NCBI GenBank assembly: GCA_964630835.1
Contig: CAZVZM010000001.1
Location: 77,212-141,211 of the forward strand
Direction of reading: 5' to 3'
DNA: 64,000 bases
Source of the DNA: Halarsenatibacter sp964630835
GTDB taxonomy: Bacteria; Bacillota; Halanaerobiia; Halanaerobiales; Halarsenatibacteraceae
The position numbers were made by a program, and so were the translations under genes. Under the pieces are notes generated by a model. The model did not search any database. It was given only the letters and a program-made list of their open reading frames with translations, and was not told the origin of the DNA. This document shows, one piece after another, positions 17,179 to 24,738 of this stretch (positions within the stretch are counted from its first letter, which is position 1; each line of letters opens with the position of its first letter).

Positions 17179-17385
17179 ATGGTTTTAATTGTCCTGCTGA
17201 AGTTGGTCAATGCCCTGGGAGCTCCTTTGCTGGCTGCAAATGTGATCGTCATGCTGCTGGCATCCTTTTTGATGGGTTTATCAGCTCTGGGCTGGCCCGG
17301 CCTTTACTACACTGCGGTGAGTGAAAAAAGCAGAGGAGTGAACTTATATGCTGCGCTCTATTTTATTTATGCCCGGAAACAATGA
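17179..17385 (+). pseudogene. Probable remnant of a membrane transporter (MFS-like)
   Basis: A 68-codon frame with two hydrophobic stretches, the second followed by LMGLSALGWPGLYYTAVSE. That pattern resembles the late helices of MFS permeases. It begins 12 nt after the aminotransferase stop, has no Shine-Dalgarno, is far too short for a transporter, and its end runs 38 nt into the CitE-like gene. I read it as what is left after an internal deletion. It could instead be chance or a small membrane protein. Confidence 0.4.
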
Positions 17386-18220
17386 AAAAATATTAAGCAG
17401 GGTGGAGAAGTTAAATGCGGATGCAGTAATTCTTGATCTGGAAGATGGAGTGCCGCCTGCAGAAAAGGAAAAAGCGCGGGAGCTGGTATACAGGCGCCTG
17501 CAAAGTCTGAAGGTAGCGGATCTTAAAAAAAGAATATATGTCAGGGTGAACGGCCCGGGTATGGGGTGTATGCGTGAGGACCTGAGAGCAGTTCTGTCTC
17601 CTGTGCTTGATGGTCTTATGCTTCCTATGGTTAACTCAACGCAAGAGATACATAAATTAACCACTCTGCTCACTGTATTAAGCACCGGCAAAAAAGATAT
17701 AAAGCTAAATGAGCTCAGCCTTCTGCTCAATGTGGAAACGGCCAGGGGAATTCTCAATCTCTCTGAGCTTATGTCAGCTACAGATCTGGTGAGCGGTGCA
17801 GCTCTGGGGGGAGAAGATCTTTCTTTGGATATGAGGGCCAAACGAACTTCAGGTGGCAATGAGATTGCTTATGCCCGTTCTCACCTGGTGATGGCTTCCA
17901 GGGCAGCAGACAAACTTGCTATTGATACGGTTTTTACCGATATTGAAGATACAGAAGGCTTAAGAAAAGAGGCCAGGGAGGCTGCCCGGATGGGTTATGA
18001 TGGCAAATTGCTGATCCATCCGTCTCAAATAGAACCTGTTAACGAAATATTTATGCCGGCTCCGGAGGAGATAAATTTTGCCCGCAGGGTTGTTGAAGCC
18101 TTTGAGCGGGGAGAAGAGGAGGGGCGGGGAGCTGTCAAAGTTGACGGCAAAATGGTGGATCCTCCGGTGGCCGCTCGCGCCAGGCGCATTTTGGAGATGG
18201 CTGATGATAGAATTTTTTGA
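17348..18220 (+). CDS. CitE-like (HpcH/HpaI family) CoA-ester lyase
   Basis: 290-aa TIM-barrel enzyme of the citrate lyase beta/malyl-CoA lyase group. LRSILFMPGNNEK is the N-terminal signature, ADAVILDLEDGVP follows, VETARGI carries the metal-binding Glu, GGEDLSLD the metal-binding Asp, and GKLLIHPSQIEPVN the C-terminal motif. The start has GAGGAGTG upstream. No citrate lyase alpha (CitF) or acyl carrier (CitD) genes are present, so this is a stand-alone CitE-like lyase cleaving a malyl- or citramalyl-type CoA ester. As last gene of the island it probably cleaves the carbon skeleton. Confidence 0.85.
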   Translation: MLRSILFMPGNNEKILSRVEKLNADAVILDLEDGVPPAEKEKARELVYRRLQSLKVADLKKRIYVRVNGPGMGCMREDLRAVLSPVLDGLMLPMVNSTQEIHKLTTLLTVLSTGKKDIKLNELSLLLNVETARGILNLSELMSATDLVSGAALGGEDLSLDMRAKRTSGGNEIAYARSHLVMASRAADKLAIDTVFTDIEDTEGLRKEAREAARMGYDGKLLIHPSQIEPVNEIFMPAPEEINFARRVVEAFERGEEEGRGAVKVDGKMVDPPVAARARRILEMADDRIF

Positions 18221-18281
18221 AAGCCAGCGTTAACGGATCTGGTTAGATTATATAACAGGCTATAACGATCGGGAAATTTCC

Positions 18282-18310
18282 TTGACAAAAGATATTCACT
18301 CTAATATAAT
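18282..18310 (+). promoter_or_regulatory. Consensus sigma-A promoter of the panB T-box leader
   Basis: TTGACA (18282-18287), 17-nt spacer, TATAAT (18305-18310): a perfect consensus pair. The predicted transcript starts near 18317 and contains the T-box leader. Confidence 0.85.
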
Positions 18311-18316
18311 GGTTTA

Positions 18317-18650
18317 AAACCTGGAATTTAGTCTGGTAATTTATTGAAATACGAATATACAATAAAAGCTATGATGAGGACGAGTAATCTATCTGGCTGC
18401 CGCAGAGAGGGAAAATCACCGGCTGAAAATTTTCCCGGCCTGCCGATGGACGAAAACCCCCTCTAAGCTGGCTCCTGAAATATTTCCTGACGTGAAAAAC
18501 ATGGCCATTCAGGAAACTGTGTAAGGATTGCCCCGGCTGCTCCGTCGTTAAAAAGCATTTTGATGAGATAATTCGTTTTCCAAAAAAACGAGTTAATTAG
18601 AGTGGAACCGCGGACCCTTCCGTCTCTTGTGAGGCGGAAGGGTTTTTTAT
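18317..18650 (+). promoter_or_regulatory. T-box riboswitch upstream of panB, specifier reads as ACC (Thr)
   Basis: tRNA-sensing leader that ends transcription unless bound by uncharged tRNA. The 15-nt T-box core, containing TGGAACCGCGG, is at 18599-18613. The terminator CCCTTCCGTCTC/GAGGCGGAAGGG (18615-18626 and 18631-18642) is followed by TTTTTT. In Stem I, GACGAGTA (loop-E side), CAGAGAGG (AG bulge) and the stem 18390-18450 are recognisable. The opposite loop side reads GGACGAAAACCCCCTCTAAG; aligned with the Bacillus glyQS leader from memory (GAAA then codon), the specifier is ACC, threonine. The base after it is C rather than the usual purine, so the codon is moderately sure. Downstream is panB, after a repeat. 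Confidence 0.88.
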
Positions 18651-18655
18651 ATTTG

Positions 18656-18780
18656 CATGGAAGCTATGAAGCTCCGCTCACAATGAAATTTTTCCTCTGC
18701 TTCCTATAATAAGAGATGAGCAGCTATCGTTTTACAGGCATATGTCGAAAATTTCACTAACGGTTATGGAGAAAAATTAA
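18656..18780. repeat. Dispersed intergenic repeat, modules R2 and R3
   Basis: Begins CATGGAAGCTATGAAGCTCC (R2, to about 18703) and continues into R3 (about 18700-18747; shared text CAGCTATCGTTTTACAGG). It is located immediately after the T-box terminator U-tract and before panB, so the leader and its gene are separated by this repeat. R2 recurs at 29373, 44064 (inverted), 47402 and 63969; R3 recurs inverted at 11286 and 54657. Confidence 0.78.
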
Positions 18781-18870
18781 ATTTAATATACCGGAAAATA
18801 TGGGATTTCTATCACGAGAAATTTTCCGGGAAATATTAAATAAAAACAAACAAAACAGGAGGCAATAATC

Positions 18871-19722
18871 ATGTCAGAGAAAAAGACTATACTCGATTTT
18901 CAGAGGATGAAGGAAGAAGGGGAGAAGGTGGCCTGGATAACTGCCTATGATTTTCCCACCGCATCCTTTGCAGAGAAGGCGGGAATGGATATGATACTGG
19001 TGGGAGATTCGCTGGGGATGGTGGTAAAGGGTTATGAAGGGACTGAACCCGTTACCATGGAGGACTGCATATCACACTCTCAGGATGTAAGACGCGGGGC
19101 TCCAAACACTTACTGTATCGGCGATATGCCCTTTATGTCCTACCAGGTATCCTGTGAAGAGGCTGTGGCCAATGCGGGCAGATTTATAAAGGAGGCCGAT
19201 ATGGATGCCATAAAACTTGAAGGAGGTCGACGTGTCTGCAGGCAGGTAGAAGAGATAACTGCTGCAGGAATTGTAGTTTTTGGACACATCGGATTGACTC
19301 CCCAGAGTTCGGGCCAGCTGGGAGGATTTAAGGCTCAGGGCCTGCATACTGACAGCGCCAGAGAGCTAATAGAGGATGCTCTGGCCCTTGAAGAAGCCGG
19401 CTGTGAGGCGATTTTAATCGAGGCTGTTCCTCCCCGCGTTACTGCCTTTATAGCGGATAAATTGGAAATCCCGGTTTATTCCATCGGGGCAGGTAAAGAA
19501 TGCGATGGTCAGCTTCTCATATGTGGGGATATGCTGGGGATGTTTGAAGCCTTTACCCCCAAATTTGTAAAGAAATATGCCAATCTGGCAGAGATTGAGA
19601 TAGATGCCTTTGAGGAATACATCGAGGATGTGAAGGAGGGGAAATTTCCGAAAGATGAACACGTCTATAATATACGTGATAGCGAGGAAAAGTTTGAAGA
19701 AATGTTCGATGAGTTTAGATGA
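18871..19722 (+). CDS. panB: 3-Methyl-2-oxobutanoate hydroxymethyltransferase
   Basis: Makes ketopantoate from 2-ketoisovalerate and methylene-tetrahydrofolate for pantothenate and CoA. 283 aa; the metal-binding VGDSLGMVVKGYE with its Asp, the TAYDFPTASFAEKAG entry motif, KLEGGRRV and GHIGLTPQS are all present. Shine-Dalgarno AGGAGGC. panC and panD are not in the window. Placement just before the ilv-leu genes makes sense because its substrate is the valine precursor. The T-box leader is the only visible regulator. Confidence 0.95.
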   Translation: MSEKKTILDFQRMKEEGEKVAWITAYDFPTASFAEKAGMDMILVGDSLGMVVKGYEGTEPVTMEDCISHSQDVRRGAPNTYCIGDMPFMSYQVSCEEAVANAGRFIKEADMDAIKLEGGRRVCRQVEEITAAGIVVFGHIGLTPQSSGQLGGFKAQGLHTDSARELIEDALALEEAGCEAILIEAVPPRVTAFIADKLEIPVYSIGAGKECDGQLLICGDMLGMFEAFTPKFVKKYANLAEIEIDAFEEYIEDVKEGKFPKDEHVYNIRDSEEKFEEMFDEFR

Positions 19723-19797
19723 ATTTGAATATGGAAGCTTGATATTAAAACAGAGCTCTTCTTGAAGACCCAAAATAGTTGTGAGGAGGCAAATATA

Positions 19798-20991
19798 TTG
19801 CAGGTATCATCCAGAGTGGAGAAACTGAAAACTGAACAGGCCTTTGACGTGCTGGAGGAAGTGAATGCTCTTCGTGAGCAGGGAAGGGACATAATCAGTC
19901 TGGCTATCGGCGAGCCTGATTTTAATACCCCGGAAGTAATAAAAAGAGCGGGGATCAGGGCTATTAAAGACGACAAAACAGGATACAGCCCTTCACCGGG
20001 AATACCGCAGCTCAGAGAGGAGGTAGCAGGCTATCTCAGCAGAAGCAGGAGAGCCGAATATGAAAAAGCTGAAACTGCAGTGGCTCCCGGGGCAAAACCG
20101 ATGATATTTTACGGTATAATGGCTCTTATGGAGAGGGGAGATAAAGTGATTTATCCCAGCCCGGGTTTCCCGGTATACAGCTCAATTATTGAGATGATGG
20201 GGGGGGAACCTGTTCCCCTGCCCATGAGGGCAGAAAACAGCTTTAACTTCTCTTGTGAAGAACTTGAAAATATGATAGATGATCTGACTGCGGGTATTAT
20301 TATCAATTCCCCTCATAATCCAACTGGATCTGTTATTGACAGGGAAAGAATGGAGCAGCTGGCGGAATTGATAAAGGAAAAAAATCTCTGGATAATTTCT
20401 GATGAAGTATACTCGGAGCTTGTCTATGAAGGTGAAGCTCCCAGCATTGTGGACTTTCCAGGTATGAAGGAAAGGACGCTTTTAATCGATGGTTTCTCCA
20501 AAGCATTTGCCATGACCGGCTGGCGCCTGGGGTATGCAGGTGGTCCTGAAAAGTTGATTGACAGGATCGGCAAGCTTATTACCAACTCTGTATCCTGTAC
20601 CGCCACCTTTACCCAGCATGCAGGGGTTAAAGCGCTGGAATCTGCCTGGAATGCCCTGGATAGAATGGTTGAGAAACTGGCAGAAAGGAGAGAGATCGTC
20701 TGGGAGGGTTTAAACGATATTGAAGGAATTGAATGCCAGAAACCAGATGGGGCATTTTATGCCTTTGCCGATGTAACTGAGGCCTGCCGGCAGCTGGGCT
20801 TTTCTGATGCGAGGGAATATCAAAAGTTTTTGCTTGAAGAGGCGGGTGTAGCGGTGCTTTACAGGGAATGCTTTGGAAAAAGATTTCCCGGGGAGGAGCG
20901 AGAATACATCCGTATATCATATGCCAGCAGCGCCGGGCGCATAAAGGAGGCTCTGAATAGAATAAAAGCTCTGCATCCCCTGAAAATTTAG
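19798..20991 (+). CDS. Class I PLP-dependent aminotransferase (aspartate/alanine type)
   Basis: 397 aa from TTG 19798, which follows GAGGAGGC by 7 nt; an upstream TTG at 19762 is in frame but lacks a site. Fold-type I motifs are AIGEPDFNTPE, the Asn/Pro motif NSPHNPTGSV, SDEVYSELVYEG, and the PLP Lys in DGFSKAFAMTGWRLGYAGG. It is 75 nt after panB and probably co-transcribed. Likely substrates are aspartate, alanine or a branched-chain 2-oxoacid; sequence alone does not decide. Confidence 0.88.
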   Translation: MQVSSRVEKLKTEQAFDVLEEVNALREQGRDIISLAIGEPDFNTPEVIKRAGIRAIKDDKTGYSPSPGIPQLREEVAGYLSRSRRAEYEKAETAVAPGAKPMIFYGIMALMERGDKVIYPSPGFPVYSSIIEMMGGEPVPLPMRAENSFNFSCEELENMIDDLTAGIIINSPHNPTGSVIDRERMEQLAELIKEKNLWIISDEVYSELVYEGEAPSIVDFPGMKERTLLIDGFSKAFAMTGWRLGYAGGPEKLIDRIGKLITNSVSCTATFTQHAGVKALESAWNALDRMVEKLAERREIVWEGLNDIEGIECQKPDGAFYAFADVTEACRQLGFSDAREYQKFLLEEAGVAVLYRECFGKRFPGEEREYIRISYASSAGRIKEALNRIKALHPLKI

Positions 20992-20993
20992 AT

Positions 20994-21022
20994 TTGACAC
21001 CACCACATAAACATGTTAATAT
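20994..21022 (+). promoter_or_regulatory. Sigma-A promoter of the ilvB leader
   Basis: TTGACA at 20994-20999, 17-nt spacer, TAATAT at 21017-21022. It starts 3 nt after the aminotransferase stop, so the ilv-leu operon has its own promoter and a leader of about 390 nt. Confidence 0.7.
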
Positions 21023-21186
21023 ACTAAAAATCCCTGCACGCAACAGAGCTGTAATGAGTTAATTTATGAAAATATCAAAAAATGCTCCGGTGTTACAGAA
21101 TAATACTTTTGGCTCTTTTTCACATCACTTGTTGAACATTGCTTATGGTCTCTTTTGCAATGTTTATCTCTGGAACCTATGGATTT

Positions 21187-21227
21187 CCATCATATATAGC
21201 ATCTTACACAATAGCGGTTTAAGAGAA
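21187..21227 (+). repeat. Dispersed intergenic repeat, module R5 (degenerate)
   Basis: TCCATCATATATAGCATCTT followed by ACACAATAGCGGTTTAAGAG matches module R5 seen at 47443, 63045 and, inverted, 49758. It lies inside the transcribed leader of ilvB. Confidence 0.55.
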
Positions 21228-21308
21228 GGGGCATTCTTTTCTGATTAAAAGTTTTTGATAAAAATGGTTTGTTTTTGAGTTAAACCGCCAGGAACTCAGT
21301 ACATTATT

Positions 21309-21390
21309 ATGGAATTGATATTAAACTGGTGGGCGGAGAGAAAATATGGGTCTCTCCTGCTGGAAGCGGGGGGAGAGGCCTTTTTCTATT
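21309..21390 (+). promoter_or_regulatory. Attenuator in front of ilvB
   Basis: A terminator hairpin pairs 21349-21357 (GGTCTCTCC) with 21372-21380 and ends in TTTTTC. The left arm can instead pair with GGAGAGA at 21335-21341 (7 bp with TCTCTCC at 21351-21357), so the two folds are mutually exclusive, as in an attenuator. No T-box core is present. A 34-codon frame, ATG 21309 to TGA 21411, runs through the hairpins and contains Leu-Ile-Leu and Leu-Leu-Leu, but its ribosome-binding site is poor, so leader-peptide control is only a guess. Confidence 0.6.
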
Positions 21391-21418
21391 CTAAATTAAG
21401 AGGAAGGAGCTGATTTGT

Positions 21419-23167
21419 GTGCCTCAGCTGCTATCAGGGGCAGAGATAATCGTTGAGTCTTTAAAGGAAGAAGATGTAGAGGTCATTTTTGGCTATCCGG
21501 GAGGAGCAGTAATACCTCTTTACGATCAGCTGTATGAGGAAGAATTCAACCACGTGCTACCCCATCACGAGCAGGGTGGTGTTCATGCAGCAGATGGATA
21601 TGCTCGCTCCACGGGAAAAGTTGGAGTCTGTGTTGCTACTTCGGGTCCAGGGGCCACCAATCTTGTTACAGGGTTAACTACAGCTAAAATGGACTCTGTG
21701 CCTGTGGTTGCCTTTACGGGACAGGTTCCCAGTCATATGCTCGGCAGTGATGCCTTTCAGGAAGCGGACATAACGGGCATTACCATGTCCATTACCAAGC
21801 ACAATTATCTGGTTCAGAACATAGAAGATCTGGCCAGGATAATTAAAGAGGCTTTTCATATAGCTCGCACAGGAAGACCCGGTCCGGTGCTGATAGATGT
21901 GCCCAAAGATATAATGCAGCAAAAGCACAGTTTTAGTTATCCGGAAAGTGTAAAACTGCGCGGATACAGCCCCAACTACGAGGGGCATGAAGGGCAGGTC
22001 AAGACTGCCGCCGAAAAAATCAATCAGGCTGAAAGGCCGGTTATATATGCAGGCGGGGGAGTTCTTATTTCTCGTGCCACAGAAGAACTCAGAGAGATGG
22101 CATACAGAGGTCAGATTCCAGTAACGACCACTCTCACCGGACTCGGGGCTTTTGACGAAAATGAAAAATTAAGCCTCGGCATGCTAGGTATGCACGGAAC
22201 CAGCGAGGCCAATTTAGCTGTTTCGAATGCCGACCTTATGGTTGCCATCGGCTGCCGATTTGACGACCGGGTCACAGGAAAGCTGGATGAGTTTGCTCCG
22301 GAAGTGGAGGAAATTGTGCATATCGATATAGATCCCGGGGAGATTGGCAAGAGAGTTTCCATAGATGTACCGATAGTTGGAGATGCAAAAAATGTGCTGC
22401 AGAAATTAAATCCCCGACTCGAAGAGAGAGAGCATAGAGACTGGCTGGATAAAATTGCCAGCTGGAAGGAGATAGATCGTGCAAATATAGAAATGTCCAG
22501 CGGCGAGGATCGCGCTGCCCCTCACAGGATTATGAATACCATTTATGAACTGACGGATGGTGAGGCTTACATAGTTACAGAGGTGGGACAGCATCAGATG
22601 TGGGCTGCCCAGCATTATCAATATTCCCATCCCCGTCAGTTTGTAACCTCCGGAGGCCTGGGCACAATGGGGTATGGTCTTCCGGCCTCAGTTGGGGTGC
22701 AGGTGGGAAATCCTGAAGAAGATGTGTTTGTCATAGCTGGAGATGGCAGTCTGCAGATGAATATTCAGGAGCTGGCAACGGCTGTGAAAAACGAGCTGCC
22801 TATCAATATCATTCTTTTCAATAATGCGTTTTTGGGCATGGTAAGGCAGTGGCAGGAGATGTTTGCCGACGGCCGTTATTCACACACATGCCTTAAAGAA
22901 CGACATGACTGTCCCCGTCAGTGTTCGGGTCCTGATGAAGAAATTTGCCAGGAGATGGTTCCGGACTTTGTGAAAGTGGCAGAGAGCTATGATGTTAAGT
23001 CGGCCCGGGTGAAAGACATGGAAAATTTTAAGGAAGAACTCTCCCGCTCGCTGAACCATGACGGCCCTTCCTTAATAGAAGTTATGATTGAAGAGGAGGC
23101 GAACGTTTTCCCCATGGTGCCGCCCGGAGGTTCCCTCTATGAAATGATGTATGAGGAGGATGATTAA
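21419..23167 (+). CDS. ilvB: Acetolactate synthase large subunit
   Basis: ThDP-dependent catalytic subunit, 582 aa, condensing two pyruvates (valine/leucine) or pyruvate with 2-oxobutyrate (isoleucine). The ThDP glutamate is in PHHEQGGVHAADGYAR, the ThDP/Mg motif is GDGSLQMNIQELATAV, and FNNAFLGMVRQWQ is conserved. GTG start 21419 after AAGGAG. An unusual Cys-rich insert follows YSHT: C491, C498, C502 and C510, just before PDFVKVAE. The stop is 2 nt before ilvN. Confidence 0.95.
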   Translation: MPQLLSGAEIIVESLKEEDVEVIFGYPGGAVIPLYDQLYEEEFNHVLPHHEQGGVHAADGYARSTGKVGVCVATSGPGATNLVTGLTTAKMDSVPVVAFTGQVPSHMLGSDAFQEADITGITMSITKHNYLVQNIEDLARIIKEAFHIARTGRPGPVLIDVPKDIMQQKHSFSYPESVKLRGYSPNYEGHEGQVKTAAEKINQAERPVIYAGGGVLISRATEELREMAYRGQIPVTTTLTGLGAFDENEKLSLGMLGMHGTSEANLAVSNADLMVAIGCRFDDRVTGKLDEFAPEVEEIVHIDIDPGEIGKRVSIDVPIVGDAKNVLQKLNPRLEEREHRDWLDKIASWKEIDRANIEMSSGEDRAAPHRIMNTIYELTDGEAYIVTEVGQHQMWAAQHYQYSHPRQFVTSGGLGTMGYGLPASVGVQVGNPEEDVFVIAGDGSLQMNIQELATAVKNELPINIILFNNAFLGMVRQWQEMFADGRYSHTCLKERHDCPRQCSGPDEEICQEMVPDFVKVAESYDVKSARVKDMENFKEELSRSLNHDGPSLIEVMIEEEANVFPMVPPGGSLYEMMYEEDD

Positions 23168-23169
23168 TT

Positions 23170-23649
23170 ATGAAACATACTCTATCTGTGCTTGTCGAAA
23201 ATGAATCCGGGGTGCTGGCCCGAATTGCCAGTCTTTTCAGCAGAAGAGGATTTAATATTAAAAACCTTTCGGTGGGCGAAACGGCCGAAAAAAATGTCTC
23301 AAGAATTACGCTGGTTGTTGAGGGAGATGAGCACATAGTGGAGCAGGTTATGAAACAGCTCAATAAGTTGATTCCAGTTTTTAAGGTCAGCAATCTCTCC
23401 CATGATCCCACCGTTAGCCGCAATCTTGCCTTTTTTAAAGTGAAGTCTGATTATAAAAGCCGTTCTGAGATCATACAGATGGTTGATGTTTTTCGGGGGG
23501 AAGTGGTTGATGTCAGCAAAGATTCCATCATGATTGAGGTGACTGGTGATGAGGAGAAGATACAGGCGCTGCAGGAACTATTAAAACCCTATGGAATAGA
23601 GGAGATGGTGAGAACCGGAAAGATAGCAATGGCCCGGGGAGAAAAATAA
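23170..23649 (+). CDS. ilvN: Acetolactate synthase small (regulatory) subunit
   Basis: 159 aa with an N-terminal ACT domain (about residues 3-75; LVENESGVLARIASLFSRRG) and the C-terminal ALS-SSU dimerisation domain. It activates IlvB and gives valine feedback inhibition. The gene begins 2 nt after ilvB, so the two are coupled. Confidence 0.95.
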   Translation: MKHTLSVLVENESGVLARIASLFSRRGFNIKNLSVGETAEKNVSRITLVVEGDEHIVEQVMKQLNKLIPVFKVSNLSHDPTVSRNLAFFKVKSDYKSRSEIIQMVDVFRGEVVDVSKDSIMIEVTGDEEKIQALQELLKPYGIEEMVRTGKIAMARGEK

Positions 23650-23739
23650 TTTGTAATGGAGATATTGAATTCTGTTCGCATGAAATCTTCCCTGCAACTG
23701 ATGCGGATAAAAAACCAAATTATTTAGGAGGCATATATT

Positions 23740-24738
23740 ATGACTGAAGTTTATTATAAAAAAGATGCTGAACCTGATAATCTCAAAGACAGAAGGTTTG
23801 CAGTGATAGGATACGGCAGCCAGGGTCGGGGACAGGCTTTAAATCTTCGTGATTCCGGTGTGGAAGTAGTCCTGGGGCTCAGACAGGGAGGCGATAGTTA
23901 TCAAAAAGCAAGAGAAGATGGATTTGAGCCTCTCCCTGTAAAAGAGGCTGCCGCTGAAGGAGATATAATACACATGCTCATTCCCGATGAGGTACAGAGG
24001 CAGGTTTATGAGGAAAAAATTGCTTCCAATCTCTCGACAGGGGATGCCCTGGCTTTTTCGCATGGCTTTAATATACATTACCAGCAAATTGAGCCCCCTA
24101 AGAATGTAGATGTTTATATGGTGGCTCCCAAAAGTCCGGGTGACCTTCTGCGGCGTGTTTATGTTAAAGGAGAAGGCGTGCCCTGTCTTCTGGCTGTGTA
24201 TCAGGACCACACCGGCAGTGCCCGGGATATTGCCCTGGCCCATGCAGATGGAATAGGCGGTACCAGAGCTGGTGTGCTGGAAACAACCTTTGCCGAGGAG
24301 ACGGAGTCTGACCTCTTTGGGGAACAGGCTGTTCTCTGCGGCGGGGTCACAGAGCTTGTGCGGGCCGGCTTTGAAACTCTTGTTGAGAACGGATACAGCC
24401 CGGAGATTGCCTATTTTGAATGTCTGCATGAACTCAAATTGATTGTAGACCTCATGTATGAAGGAGGGATCTCCTGTATGCGCGACAATATTTCAGATAC
24501 GGCTGAGTATGGAGATCTTGTTTCCGGAAAAAGAATTATAAATGATAAATCCCGCGAGGCCATGCAGGAAATCCTGCGTGAGGTACAAAACGGAGAATTT
24601 GCCAAACGCTGGCTTCTGGAAAATATGGCTGGCAGGCCTTCATACGGGGAGAGAAAAAGGAAGCAGGAAGAGCATCAGATAGAAAAAGTGGGGGAAAAGT
24701 TGCGAAAGATGATGAACTGGCAGGAGGAGGGAATATGA
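23740..24738 (+). CDS. ilvC: Ketol-acid reductoisomerase
   Basis: 332 aa, class I length. The NAD(P)-binding motif reads GYGSQGRGQALNLRDSG; the usual HA after SQG is RG here, a small deviation that keeps the glycines. The Mg-binding acidic residues lie in DLFGEQAVLCGG and in the C-terminal knotted domain (AYFECLHELKLIVDLMYEGG, SDTAEYGD). Shine-Dalgarno AGGAGGC. The 3' end overlaps leuA by 4 nt. Confidence 0.95.
   Translation: MTEVYYKKDAEPDNLKDRRFAVIGYGSQGRGQALNLRDSGVEVVLGLRQGGDSYQKAREDGFEPLPVKEAAAEGDIIHMLIPDEVQRQVYEEKIASNLSTGDALAFSHGFNIHYQQIEPPKNVDVYMVAPKSPGDLLRRVYVKGEGVPCLLAVYQDHTGSARDIALAHADGIGGTRAGVLETTFAEETESDLFGEQAVLCGGVTELVRAGFETLVENGYSPEIAYFECLHELKLIVDLMYEGGISCMRDNISDTAEYGDLVSGKRIINDKSREAMQEILREVQNGEFAKRWLLENMAGRPSYGERKRKQEEHQIEKVGEKLRKMMNWQEEGI

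Noticed and set aside
17348..18220. True citrate lyase beta subunit
   Set aside because: No citF, citD or citX genes nearby; the protein is better called a CitE-like stand-alone lyase.
21066..21248. 60-codon ORF in the ilvB leader
   Set aside because: It includes an R5 repeat, ends about 90 nt before the attenuator and has no convincing Shine-Dalgarno.
23839..24429. 196-codon antisense ORF within ilvC
   Set aside because: Reverse-strand shadow of a confident gene, no start signal.
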